From: DATGPD01 sp031423015
GTDB lineage: Bacteria > Planctomycetota > UBA1135 > UBA2386
NCBI GenBank assembly: GCA_031423015.1
Contig: JANPER010000122.1
Span: 1 to 64,000 of the forward strand
Reading direction: 5' to 3'
DNA: 64,000 nt
A model generated the notes under the pieces. It ran no database searches and was not told the origin of the DNA. It saw nothing but the letters and a program-made list of their open reading frames with translations. Below are positions 45,329-55,743 of the stretch, piece after piece; the first letter of the stretch is position 1; each line of letters opens with the position of its first letter. Made by a program: the position numbers and the translations under genes.

Positions 45329-48300
45329 ATGCCGAGCAAGCCTGATTCCACGCTCACCCCCACCGCGCTCGCAAACCACTTGGCGTGCCGTCAGCTGACG
45401 CAGCTCGCGCGCGCGCGCGACGAACTAGGCGCGAGCATCGGCTACCACGCCGACCCGCGCGCCGAGGCGATGCGGCAACGGGGCGAGGCGCATGAACGGG
45501 CATTCGTGGCGTCGTTGGTCGCGGCGGGCAAGAACGTGTGCGACCTGCGGCGAGACGGCGACCCGGCGAAGACGCTGCAGGCGATGCGGCGCGGCGACGA
45601 GGTGCTGGTGCAGGCGGCGCTCGCCGACGACACGATGCGCGGCGTCGCCGACGTGCTCGTGCGCGTCGCGACGCCTTCGCAGCTGGGCGCGTGGTCGTAC
45701 GAGCCGTACGACACCAAGCTCGCGCGCGACACCAAGGCCGGCACGCTGCTGCAACTCGTGGGCTACGCCGAGATGCTGCGCGCGATGCAGGGCGTGACGC
45801 CGCAAAGCCTGCACGTCGTCACGCCGCGCGCCACCGAGACCTACCGCACCGCGGAGTTCGCCGCCTACACGCGCCTGGTGCAGCGTCAACTCGCCGCGGC
45901 CAAGCGCGGCGTGCCGCTGCACGAAGCCTGCCCCGACCCGGTGCCGCACTGCGAGGTCTGCGGCTACTTTGCACACTGCGACGCGGCGCGGCGCGCGGTC
46001 GATCACCTGAGCTTCGTCGCCGGCCTGAGCACGCGGCAGTTGATCGAGCTGCGCCGACAGAACGTCACCACGTTGGCGGCGCTCGCTGCAACCAATGGGG
46101 TGCTGCCCGAGCCGCCGCAACGCGGCCGCGCCGAGACCTTCGCCAAACTCGGCCAGCAAGCGGCGCTGCAACTGCAGGCGCGCACGACCCGTACGCCGCC
46201 CGTCGTGCACCTCGCGGTAGAGCCGCTGCGCGGCCTCTGCCGATTGCCGGAGCCCTCACCCGGCGACGTGTTCCTCGACTTCGAAGGCGACCCGTTCGTG
46301 GGCGACGGTGGGCGCGAGTACCTCACTGGTTGGACCCTGGCCGACACCGACGACACGTATGTCGCTCGCTGGGCCCTCGAAGCGAGCGCCGAGAAGTCGG
46401 CGATCGAGTCGTTCCTCGACTTCGTCGCGCATCGCCTGACGCAGCACCCAGACCTGCACGTCTACCACTTTGGCGCCTACGAGCCGGCGGCGATCAGGCG
46501 CCTGGTGCAGCGGCACGGCACGCGCGCCGAGTTCCTCGACGTGCTGCTGCGCGGCGGACGTTTCGTCGACCTGCACGCAGTCGTGCGCGAGAGCCTGCGC
46601 ATCGGCATCGAGCGCTACGGTCTCAAGGAGCTGGAACCCGTCATCGGCTTTCACCGGCAGCTCGATTTGGAAGATGCCGCGCGCGCGCGCCGGCACGTCG
46701 AGATCGCGCTCGAACTCGATGACTACGGCGCGATCGACGACGCGGTGCGGCAGCAAGTCACCGCCTACAACCGCGAGGACTGCACGTCGACGCGCGCGCT
46801 GCGCCATTGGTTGGACGAACACCGCCGCGCGGCGATGCAGCTTGGCGCCGACATCCCACGCCCCGTCCCAAAGGACGGCGCGCCGTCGGAGGATGTCTCG
46901 ACACAGGAACGCCGCATCGCCGACCTGGCCGCCGCGCTGTGCGTCGACGTGCCAGCCGATCGAACGCTACGCAGCGCCGAGCACGCGGCGCGCGCCCTGC
47001 TCGCTGACCAACTCGCCTACTTTCGCCGCGAGGCGAAGTGCGCGTGGTGGGAGTTCTTTCGCCTGCGCGGCCTGGAACTCGACGCGCTGGCGAACGAGCG
47101 CAACGCGATCGTCGGCTTGCGCCACGAACGCGAGCTGCCGAAGCCTCCGCGTGCCAAGCTCGTGTCGCACGAGTACTCATTCCCGCCGCAGGAGACCGCC
47201 ATCAAAGCCGGCGACGAGGTCTACCCCAGTGCCTGCGAAGACCCCAGCACGAGCGACTTCGGCACGAAACTGGGCGAGGTGGCGTCTTGCGATCCCGAGC
47301 GCGGCACGTTCGTGGTGAAGCAAGCGGCCAAGGCGGCGACGCTACGGCCGACCGCGGTACTCGAGTTCACGGACGTCAAGCCCGGCGTGCTCGAAGAGTC
47401 CCTGCTGCGACTCGGCGAACACGTGCAAGCGAACGGACTGCCAACGGCGGGGCCGTACCGCGCCGAGGCCGATCTTCTATTGCGACGGCCGCCGCGCGGC
47501 GGCACGGCGGGGGAAGCGCTGCAACGCGGCGGCGAGACCTCGCGCGACGCGGCGATCCGACTGTGCCACGCGCTCGACGGTGGCGTGCTGCCGATTCAAG
47601 GCCCACCGGGCTCAGGCAAGTCGACGCTCGGCGCCGAGGTGATCCTGCAGCTGGTGCGCGACGGCAAGAGGGTGGGCGTCACCGCGACGAGTCACGCCGT
47701 GATCGACGGCTTGTTGCGCAAGGTCCACGAGAAGGACACCGCGAAAACGCCGCAGGTGCGCCTCGTGCACAAGCACGACGGGGAGCCGCCGGCCGGCATC
47801 GAGTACCTCGACGACAACGACGCCGCACTCGACGCGATCGGCCCTGGCGTGGTGGTCGGCGGCACCGCCTGGTTGTGGGCTCGCGTGCCCGCGCGTGATC
47901 GGCTCGATTTCCTGTTCGTCGACGAGGCCGGCCAGATGTCGCTAGCGCAAGTGCTCGCCGCCGCGTCGAGCGCGCGCAACCTGGTACTGATCGGCGATCC
48001 GCAGCAGCTCGAACAACCGCAGAAGGGCGCGCACCCTGAGGGCAGCGAGGTCGCGGCGCTGGTGCACATGCTCGGTCGCGAGCACCAGACCATGCCACCC
48101 GAGCGCGGCCTGTTCATGCCGCTCACGCAACGCCTGCACCCGACACTGTGCGCGTTCACCTCCGAGCAGTACTACGACGGCAAGCTGCAATCGGCGCCGG
48201 GGCTCGAACGCCAACGCCTCGACGGTGACACGCCGTTCATTGGCGCCGGTTTGTTCTTGGTCGAGGTCGCGCACACCGGCAACCAAGCGCAGTCCGACGA

Positions 48301-48742
48301 AGAAGTCGCCGGGGTCGTCCAGCTCGCGCGCGGGCTGCTGCGTGGCGGCGTGACGTGGACCGATCGCGACCTCGTCACGCGGCCGCTCGCGGCAGAGGAT
48401 CTCCTCGTCGTCGCCCCCTACAACGCCCAGGTCGCCGCGCTGCGCCGCGCGCTGCTACCGCTCGGCGTTACGCACGTCGGCACCGTCGACAAGTTCCAAG
48501 GTCAACAAGCGCCGGTGGTGATCTACTCGTGCACGAGTTCGTCAGCACAAGACGCCCCGCGCGGCATGGACTTCCTCTACGACCCGCACCGCTTCAACGT
48601 CGCCACCAGCCGCGCGCGCAGCACCGTGATCGTGGTCGGCAGCCCCGCGCTGTTCGCGCCCGAGTGTCGCACGCCGATGCAAGTGCGCATGGCGAACGGG
48701 CTGAGTCGGTTCCGCGAGCTGGCCAAGGTGATCGCGCTCTGA
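45329..48742 (+). CDS. TM0106-family RecB-like nuclease fused to SF1 (Dna2/Upf1-like) helicase
   Basis: A 1137-aa protein. Residues 1-240 are a RecB-type nuclease domain (ANHLACRQLTQLARAR, YEPYDTKLARDTKAGTLLQL) followed by a four-cysteine iron-sulfur-type end (HCEVCGYFAHC). Residues about 300-510 resemble the RNase H-like segment of the TM0106 family (PGDVFLDFEGDPFV, YHFGAYEPAAIRRLV, YNREDCTSTRAL). The C-terminal half is a superfamily-1 helicase: Walker A GPPGSGKST (about residue 757), Walker B LFVDEAGQMS, IGDPQQLEQP, and GTVDKFQGQQAPVVIYS with NVATSRARSTVIVVG. DNA processing, repair or defence against foreign DNA is the likely role. ATG start at 45329. Confidence 0.9.
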   Translation: MPSKPDSTLTPTALANHLACRQLTQLARARDELGASIGYHADPRAEAMRQRGEAHERAFVASLVAAGKNVCDLRRDGDPAKTLQAMRRGDEVLVQAALADDTMRGVADVLVRVATPSQLGAWSYEPYDTKLARDTKAGTLLQLVGYAEMLRAMQGVTPQSLHVVTPRATETYRTAEFAAYTRLVQRQLAAAKRGVPLHEACPDPVPHCEVCGYFAHCDAARRAVDHLSFVAGLSTRQLIELRRQNVTTLAALAATNGVLPEPPQRGRAETFAKLGQQAALQLQARTTRTPPVVHLAVEPLRGLCRLPEPSPGDVFLDFEGDPFVGDGGREYLTGWTLADTDDTYVARWALEASAEKSAIESFLDFVAHRLTQHPDLHVYHFGAYEPAAIRRLVQRHGTRAEFLDVLLRGGRFVDLHAVVRESLRIGIERYGLKELEPVIGFHRQLDLEDAARARRHVEIALELDDYGAIDDAVRQQVTAYNREDCTSTRALRHWLDEHRRAAMQLGADIPRPVPKDGAPSEDVSTQERRIADLAAALCVDVPADRTLRSAEHAARALLADQLAYFRREAKCAWWEFFRLRGLELDALANERNAIVGLRHERELPKPPRAKLVSHEYSFPPQETAIKAGDEVYPSACEDPSTSDFGTKLGEVASCDPERGTFVVKQAAKAATLRPTAVLEFTDVKPGVLEESLLRLGEHVQANGLPTAGPYRAEADLLLRRPPRGGTAGEALQRGGETSRDAAIRLCHALDGGVLPIQGPPGSGKSTLGAEVILQLVRDGKRVGVTATSHAVIDGLLRKVHEKDTAKTPQVRLVHKHDGEPPAGIEYLDDNDAALDAIGPGVVVGGTAWLWARVPARDRLDFLFVDEAGQMSLAQVLAAASSARNLVLIGDPQQLEQPQKGAHPEGSEVAALVHMLGREHQTMPPERGLFMPLTQRLHPTLCAFTSEQYYDGKLQSAPGLERQRLDGDTPFIGAGLFLVEVAHTGNQAQSDEEVAGVVQLARGLLRGGVTWTDRDLVTRPLAAEDLLVVAPYNAQVAALRRALLPLGVTHVGTVDKFQGQQAPVVIYSCTSSSAQDAPRGMDFLYDPHRFNVATSRARSTVIVVGSPALFAPECRTPMQVRMANGLSRFRELAKVIAL

Positions 48743-48844
48743 TCGTCGCGCGAGAGGCCGCGGGCGCGGTCAATTCCGCGCGTGCGCGCCGGGGCGGCGA
48801 CGGCCTTCTGAGCCACGCGGCGACAGCGTGACGAAGTCTTGACC

Positions 48845-49834
48845 CTACCCGCCGCCGGCCGCGACGTGGCGAGCGAAGGTCGCGGCGTCGAGGTTGGCGC
48901 CGCACACGATCACGCCGACTCGCCGGCCGCGGAGCCGCGCGCGCAGCGGTCCGATCAACGCCGCGGTCGCGGCGGCGCCGGCCGGCTCGACCGCCAGCTT
49001 CATGCTGCCAAAGAGCAGCGCCATCGCGCGACACAGGAGCGCGTCGTCGATCATGATGAGTTCGTCGACGAAGCGGCGGCACAGCGCGAAGCTGTAGGGC
49101 GCCGCGTGCGGCGCGCCGAGGCTGTCGGCGATCGTGCGCACCGCGTCGATCGCTTCGGGCCGGCCGGCCGCGAAGCTGCGGTGCATCGTGTCCGCGCCCT
49201 CGGGCTCGACGCCGAACACCTGGCAGCCAGGCATGAGCTGCTTCACCGCGAGCGCCACGCCGGCGCACAGCCCACCGCCGCCGATCGGCACGATCACCGC
49301 GTCGAGCCGCTCGGCTTGCTGACACAGCTCCAAGCCGAGCGTTGCAGTCCCGAGTGCGGTGCGCGGACCCTCGAACGGATGCACGAAGGTGCGTCCCTCG
49401 GCGTCTTGGATGCGCTGCACTTGCGCGAACGCCGCGTGCACGTCGTCGACCAGCACCACCTCGGCGCCATACGCGCGGCAGCCTTGCACGCGGAACGGGT
49501 TGGCGGTCTTCGGCATCACCACCTTCGCCGAGGTGCCGAGCACACGCGCCGCATAGCCGACCGCCATCGCATGGTTGCCCGCGCTCACCGCGGTGACGCC
49601 GCGACGCAGCACATCGGGCGGTAGATCGAGCATCACCGCGAGCGCACCGCGCGGCTTGAAGCTCCCGGTGTACTGGAACAGTTCCAGCTTGAGCAGCACC
49701 TCGGTGTCGTCACCGACGTGCGCCGCGAGCGCATCGGCGCGCCACGACCACAGCGGCGTCGTGCGAATGTGGCTGCCGAGTTGGCGCTGCACCGCTTCGA
49801 TCTCGGCGCGACCTGGGACCGGGCTCGTGTCCAT
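48845..49834 (-). CDS. Threonine dehydratase-like PLP-dependent lyase
   Basis: A 329-aa fold-type II PLP enzyme. The lysine that binds PLP is in YTGSFKPRGA, the phosphate-binding glycine loop is VPIGGGGLCAGVA, and VSAGNHAMAVGYAA holds the family asparagine. This pattern covers catabolic threonine dehydratases and serine racemase/dehydratase-like enzymes. There is no C-terminal ACT domain, so a biosynthetic, isoleucine-regulated IlvA is less likely. The ATG at 49834 (MDTSPVPGRAEIEAVQRQLG) is chosen; upstream codons are not protein-like. Confidence 0.88.
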   Translation of the reverse strand: MDTSPVPGRAEIEAVQRQLGSHIRTTPLWSWRADALAAHVGDDTEVLLKLELFQYTGSFKPRGALAVMLDLPPDVLRRGVTAVSAGNHAMAVGYAARVLGTSAKVVMPKTANPFRVQGCRAYGAEVVLVDDVHAAFAQVQRIQDAEGRTFVHPFEGPRTALGTATLGLELCQQAERLDAVIVPIGGGGLCAGVALAVKQLMPGCQVFGVEPEGADTMHRSFAAGRPEAIDAVRTIADSLGAPHAAPYSFALCRRFVDELIMIDDALLCRAMALLFGSMKLAVEPAGAAATAALIGPLRARLRGRRVGVIVCGANLDAATFARHVAAGGG

Positions 49835-50019
49835 GCGCGGACACACTACATGGCCGTCACAGCGCGAGCGGGGCTCGCAATCCCAATCGAGCGTCTCTGA
49901 CGCTGCGCAGCGCGCCGTTCGCGCAGCCCGTACAGGCGAGCGGCGTCGCCCATGGCGACGCCGCTCGCTACACATCGTCAGCGGCAAAGCCCGCCTGACG
50001 ATCAGCTCGAAGGCTCAGC

Positions 50020-52266
50020 TCAGTTCTTGCCGAACACCAAGGTCAGGCCGTTCGACGTGTGCGTCGAGGTCGGCGAGCTGTTCTTGACCACCGCGGCTTG
50101 GAGGTCCAGGACCACGCCGATCAGTTGCGGCGCGATCGGAACGGTCACCGCCAGGGTGCCCGTCGGCGGCGTGAGCGGCAGCCCAACCACCAGGTTCATC
50201 GTCGTGTACACCGAGCAGCCCGGGAACCCAGCCGACGTGAGGTTGATGTTGGCCGTACTGACGCCGAGCAACAACGCGCCCGCGTCCGCGCCGATCGGGA
50301 CGTTGGTCACGTTGAGGTTGATCGTGCTGCCGAGGCGTGGCGGCGCGCTCGCGGCCAGGGTGACCGGCGTACCAGCCGGGCAGCCCACACCGTAGCTCAC
50401 CGACGTCGCACTGCAATCGAAGCGGAACGACACCTCGTAGCCGCCCGTGTTGTTGCGCGCGAAGCGCATGCAGCGGCCGCGCAGGTCGAAGAGGGCCGAG
50501 TCGGCGAAGAACTCGTAGACGGTCGACGCGACCGGCCCGGTGGTCGAGATGGGCAGCGCCGTCGAGTAGTCGGTGGGGGTTCCGATCACCACCACGCCGG
50601 TGGCGGCCTTGACGCCGATCAGGGTACGACCCCCGTTGGTGGTGCCGCCGTTCAAGTCGTAGTTGGAGTCGTAGAAGAGGTAGAACGAGCCATCCGAGAG
50701 CATCTGGAGCTGCACCGTCGTGGGCGTCAGCGGCCCAATGCCGCCAAAGCGGAGCAACCGGTGCCAGGTAATGACGGCGCGGTCGGGGAACGTGTTCAAG
50801 TAGACGTCGTCCGAGCCAGTGGCCGTGGGGTCGAAGTCGCGCCAGGCCGCGCAGATGCGCGGTGTGGCCTGTGCGGAGCCGAGGAACTCGAGCACCGAGT
50901 TGGCCCATGGGCTGGCGGTCTGAGCTCCGTCCAGCCAGACGTAGCCGTTGGAGCAGATGCCGATGCTGGTGGTGCTGCCACCGGGGAAGGTGAACGTGAA
51001 GCCGAGCGGCCGGATCACGGTTTGGTCGTCGCCGAGCGCCAGCGCCGTGCCGATGTTGGTCTCGTAGCACGGCGGCAACGTCTGCTTCACGAGGCAGATG
51101 TCATCCCAGCTGCACGTTCCGCCGTTGTTGAACAGGTCGAAGTTCTGGATCGCCCGCGGGCCCGACGGAGCGTAGGTGCCACGGGAGACCAGATCGCCGT
51201 TGTAGTAGTTGCTGACGGTGTTGGCGTCGAGGTCGATGTCGAGGCGGTACTCAATCCACGCGTCGAACACGACCGGCCGCGGCGTGTGCGGGCGGGGGAG
51301 GTCGTCGATGACCATCCCGTTCGACATCTGGGCCTTGAGCTGCGTGGTCCAGGTGTAGGGGCCGCCGTGGTTGTAGACGTTGTTGACGATGAAGTAGACG
51401 TCGCCCGTCAGTCCGCCCGTCGGGATGTACTGATGGGCAGTCAGCGTCCAACGGCCGCTCGTGATCCCGATCTGTGGGTGCACGGCATCAGCAGCCGGAC
51501 CGCAGAGGATGGACCGCGTGCCGGTGCGCGCCCGCAGCGCGCTGGCGGTGCCAGCCGCGGCGGGAGTGTTGTCCCACCCGAACCAACCGCCAACGTTGGA
51601 GAGCACCGTAGCCGGGGCGTAGGTCTCAAAGGAGTCGCCGCGCCACTGGAGCCTGATGTCATCCCAGTTGCACGTTCCGCCGTTGTTGAACAGATCGATG
51701 TTCTGGATCGCGCGCGGTCCCGACGGAGCGTAGGTACCCGAGGAGACGAGGGCACCGTTGTAGAAGTTGCTGACGGTGTTGACGTCGAGGTCGATCTCGA
51801 GGCGGTACTCGACCCACTGGTCGAACACAACTGGCCGCGGCGTGTGGGGGCGCGGAAGGTCGTCGATGACCATGTTGTTCGACGCCTGGCACTTCAGCTG
51901 CGTGGTCCAGGTGTAGGGGCCACCGTGGTTGTAGACGTTGTTGACGATGAAGTAGACGTCGCCCGTCAGTCCGCCCGTCGGGATGTACTGATGGGCAGTC
52001 AGCGTCCACTTGCCGCTGGTGATGCCGATCAGTGGGTGCACGGCGTCGGCCGCGGGGCCGCACCGGATGGAGTTCGGAAAGCTGCGCGACCGCTGGGAGT
52101 CCGCGGTGCCGGCAGCGCCGGGAGCGTTGTCCCACCCCGTCCAACCGCCGACGTTGAAGAGCTGTTGGCCGGCGGTGTAGCCGTCGAAGTTGTCCCCGGG
52201 CCATTGGCCTACGGCAGGAGCGGCGAGGGCGAGCAGGGCGCCCGCAATGAGCGATATGTGTTTCAT
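50020..52266 (-). CDS. Exported protein with a tandem 186-aa duplication and planctomycete C-terminal domain
   Basis: A 748-aa protein with signal peptide MKHISLIAGALLALAAPAVG. Residues 24-209 and 210-395 are two copies of one domain, each with VGGW-x-GWDN, CGPAADAVHP, LTAHQYIPTGGLTGDVYFIV and NGGTC-x-WDDI. The domain looks like a concanavalin/LamG-type beta jelly roll. Residues about 400-620 form a second domain (PLGFTFTFPGGSTTSIGICS, SNGYVWLDG, AWRDFDPT, FYDSNYDL) of a kind common in exported planctomycete proteins. The last 124 residues (50020-50394) start with YGVGCPAGTP and end with TSNGLTLVFGKN. Secreted or surface-attached; function unknown. Confidence 0.82.
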   Translation of the reverse strand: MKHISLIAGALLALAAPAVGQWPGDNFDGYTAGQQLFNVGGWTGWDNAPGAAGTADSQRSRSFPNSIRCGPAADAVHPLIGITSGKWTLTAHQYIPTGGLTGDVYFIVNNVYNHGGPYTWTTQLKCQASNNMVIDDLPRPHTPRPVVFDQWVEYRLEIDLDVNTVSNFYNGALVSSGTYAPSGPRAIQNIDLFNNGGTCNWDDIRLQWRGDSFETYAPATVLSNVGGWFGWDNTPAAAGTASALRARTGTRSILCGPAADAVHPQIGITSGRWTLTAHQYIPTGGLTGDVYFIVNNVYNHGGPYTWTTQLKAQMSNGMVIDDLPRPHTPRPVVFDAWIEYRLDIDLDANTVSNYYNGDLVSRGTYAPSGPRAIQNFDLFNNGGTCSWDDICLVKQTLPPCYETNIGTALALGDDQTVIRPLGFTFTFPGGSTTSIGICSNGYVWLDGAQTASPWANSVLEFLGSAQATPRICAAWRDFDPTATGSDDVYLNTFPDRAVITWHRLLRFGGIGPLTPTTVQLQMLSDGSFYLFYDSNYDLNGGTTNGGRTLIGVKAATGVVVIGTPTDYSTALPISTTGPVASTVYEFFADSALFDLRGRCMRFARNNTGGYEVSFRFDCSATSVSYGVGCPAGTPVTLAASAPPRLGSTINLNVTNVPIGADAGALLLGVSTANINLTSAGFPGCSVYTTMNLVVGLPLTPPTGTLAVTVPIAPQLIGVVLDLQAAVVKNSSPTSTHTSNGLTLVFGKN
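51082..52197 (-). repeat. In-frame tandem duplication, two 558-bp units
   Basis: Unit 1 is 51640-52197 and unit 2 is 51082-51639, with exactly 186 codons each and no indel by eye. A stretch of about 37 residues around HQYIPTGGLTGDVYFIVNN is identical in both. That level of nucleotide similarity suggests a fairly recent duplication or ongoing gene conversion. Confidence 0.85.
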
Positions 52267-52652
52267 GAGGTTGCGAGGAAGAAAAGGTGGTGAAGGGGCA
52301 GGCAATCGTGAGGGCGCTCCGGCTCAACCCACCAAGACGCAGATCCGGAACAGGCCGGCAGTATGCCTCAACCGAAACCGCGTGGCGCCTCAATGTTTTC
52401 GCTTCGCAGGTTGGAGATCCCTCCCCCGCACGCCGTGTTTGCGGAAAGACGATATCGCAATCATGGCCAGCCGCATTTGCGCGCGCGGCGGAAGAGACGC
52501 GACACGCCGGCGATCCAGCGCCCGCGCGGTCGATTCCATCGGTCGGCGACCGTGTACTTGACGACAGTCACACGCGAATGGGCATCACCGTCAACACTGT
52601 CATTTGGGGCCAATTCGGCGCAGCCATTGACACGCTGAGAACGCAATGCGGT
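52267..52652. other. Intergenic region with no recognised gene
   Basis: A 386-bp gap between the exported protein start and the DUF5666-like lipoprotein stop, both on the minus strand. The part near 52540-52650 is slightly AT-richer than its surroundings. I see no RNA gene and no protein-like frame. Confidence 0.5.
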
Positions 52653-54023
52653 TCAACGCGCCGCGCGCAACCGCACCGCGGTCGCTTGCACGCGCTGTGC
52701 CTCCACGGCGCGGCCCCAGAACCAGATCCGATCGCCCACGCGCGCATCTGAGAGAGTCGCGGTGCGCCGGTCGCCGTCGACCTCGCGCACGATTACCGTG
52801 CTGGTGCTGATCACCACCGTGGCTTGACTCACGCGCTGGCCACCGACGATGAGCGGATCGTCGCTGCGCGGCACGGCCACGATCGTGTTCTGCGCCAGAT
52901 CGATGGCCGAGACTTGACCTTCACTCTCGTGCGACACGCCACTGCCGGCGCCATCCTCGATCTCCACCTCATGCGCGTTGATGCTGTTGTCGGCCACAGC
53001 GCCGCGCCATTCCACCTCGACGCGCTGGCCGACGGCGAACGCGCCGAACTCCAAGCGCACGCTGCGCGCCCCACTGCGATAGATCTGCGCGCTGCTAGTC
53101 CGCACCGTGAGCACGGGCAGCGGCGTGCCGATGCCGGCGCCGCCGCGCACCAGTTCCTGCATTTGCACGCGCAACGCCGGCGCGCCCGGTTGCAGCTCGA
53201 CGATCTGGCCGTACAGCTTCGACTCGTCCGCGCTGCTGCGGCTGCGGCGGTGCGCGCGTCCCAAGTGCAGCGACCCATCGTGGCTGAGCACGCCGTCGCA
53301 CACCAGGTCGTCGCCGCTGCGCGAGTCGCGCAAGAACCCGGCGCGATCGCGACTGCCGGAATCGTCGCTCAGCGAGCTGTCATCGCTGAGGCGCCCGCGC
53401 ACCGACATGCCGCCGCAGCTCGACAGCGTGCCGATGAGGCTGTCGCCTTCGATCGCCGCCACGGTCACGACCACATCGTGCAGGGGCTGCACGTCGCCGA
53501 GGCGCGTCGCGAGGCTCGGCTGCCAGGTGAGGCGGCCGGCTCCATCGCGCGTGATCGCGGGCGCGCCGTTGTGGCTGAGCGCCAACCAACGAACGCCACC
53601 GTCGGTCAGGAGCGTCGGCGCGGCGAACGGCACGCGCACGTCGCGCGAGGTCGGCAGTACGGTCTCGGCGCGACCGTCGCTGCCCAGCGCCGTGACGCCG
53701 TTTTCTGCCAGCAACAGGCGCAACGCGACGTACGTGCCGGCTGGCACCGCGGGCAGATTGACGCCCGCCGACGCGGCGCTGGGGCGCGCCAACGCCAAGG
53801 TCGCGCCGGTGGTCAACACGTTGTCGGTGAACGAGCCATCTGCTCGCTCGAATGCGAGGACGTCGACCCGCGCGTCGAGCGCGTAGCCGCCACCGGCGCC
53901 GGTGTCGACCAGGAGCGACGCCGATGCGGCGGTGGCGGAGTTACCCGACTTGTTGCCGCTGGAAGAACAGGCCGCAACGAGCGTGAGCGCGAGCGCGAGA
54001 ACGGTTGAAGTGAGGAGGCGCAT
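52653..54023 (-). CDS. Lipoprotein with DUF4382-like and DUF5666-like domains
   Basis: A 456-aa protein. The ATG at 54023 opens a lipoprotein signal (MRLLTSTVLALALTLVAACS, lipobox VAAC). The first half resembles DUF4382 (substrate-like features FERADGSFTD, NLPAVPAGTYVALRLLL). The second half contains DUF5666-type short beta units: KLYGQIVELQPGA, FAVGQRVEVEWRG, EGQVSAIDLAQNTI and ARVGDRIWFWGRAVE. Between them lies a serine/aspartate-rich run (SDDSSLSDDSGSRDR). Outer-envelope anchoring is likely; function is unknown. Confidence 0.75.
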   Translation of the reverse strand: MRLLTSTVLALALTLVAACSSSGNKSGNSATAASASLLVDTGAGGGYALDARVDVLAFERADGSFTDNVLTTGATLALARPSAASAGVNLPAVPAGTYVALRLLLAENGVTALGSDGRAETVLPTSRDVRVPFAAPTLLTDGGVRWLALSHNGAPAITRDGAGRLTWQPSLATRLGDVQPLHDVVVTVAAIEGDSLIGTLSSCGGMSVRGRLSDDSSLSDDSGSRDRAGFLRDSRSGDDLVCDGVLSHDGSLHLGRAHRRSRSSADESKLYGQIVELQPGAPALRVQMQELVRGGAGIGTPLPVLTVRTSSAQIYRSGARSVRLEFGAFAVGQRVEVEWRGAVADNSINAHEVEIEDGAGSGVSHESEGQVSAIDLAQNTIVAVPRSDDPLIVGGQRVSQATVVISTSTVIVREVDGDRRTATLSDARVGDRIWFWGRAVEAQRVQATAVRLRAAR

Positions 54024-54109
54024 TGTCAATCGTCAGTGAGTACGGGTGAGAGTCAGAAGGAAGCCAGCGCCACGGAAGCAAGCATCAGGCCAAGGCCGCC
54101 GACGCCCTC

Positions 54110-54173
54110 GCGTGTGCACATCACGCACACGCTCGCGTCCGGGGCGTCGTCGATCCGAACGTCGTCGATCCGA
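54110..54173. promoter_or_regulatory. Inverted repeat and 15-bp direct repeat in divergent promoter region
   Basis: GCGTGTG (54110-54116) and CACACGC (54126-54132) form a perfect 7-bp inverted repeat with a 9-bp spacer. Directly after it, CGTCGTCGATCCGA occurs twice with a 15-bp period (54145-54158 and 54160-54173). Both lie between the lipoprotein start (54023, minus) and the oxidoreductase start (54236, plus), where operator sites are expected. No regulator is identified. Confidence 0.35.
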
Positions 54174-54235
54174 CGTCGCCGACCCAAACAGGCGCCCGCC
54201 CTTGCAACCGCCGCCTGGTCCCGCACGCTGACGGC

Positions 54236-55687
<1,452 letters not shown>

Positions 55688-55743
55688 GCCGAGCTGATGA
55701 GTAGAGTGCGGCCCTGGCGCGCGCCTCTGCGCCTCCACGTGTC

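Noticed and set aside
48743..48844. GC-rich dyad-like sequence after the helicase stop as a terminator
   Set aside because: Several short GCGC matches but no consistent stem and no T-run.
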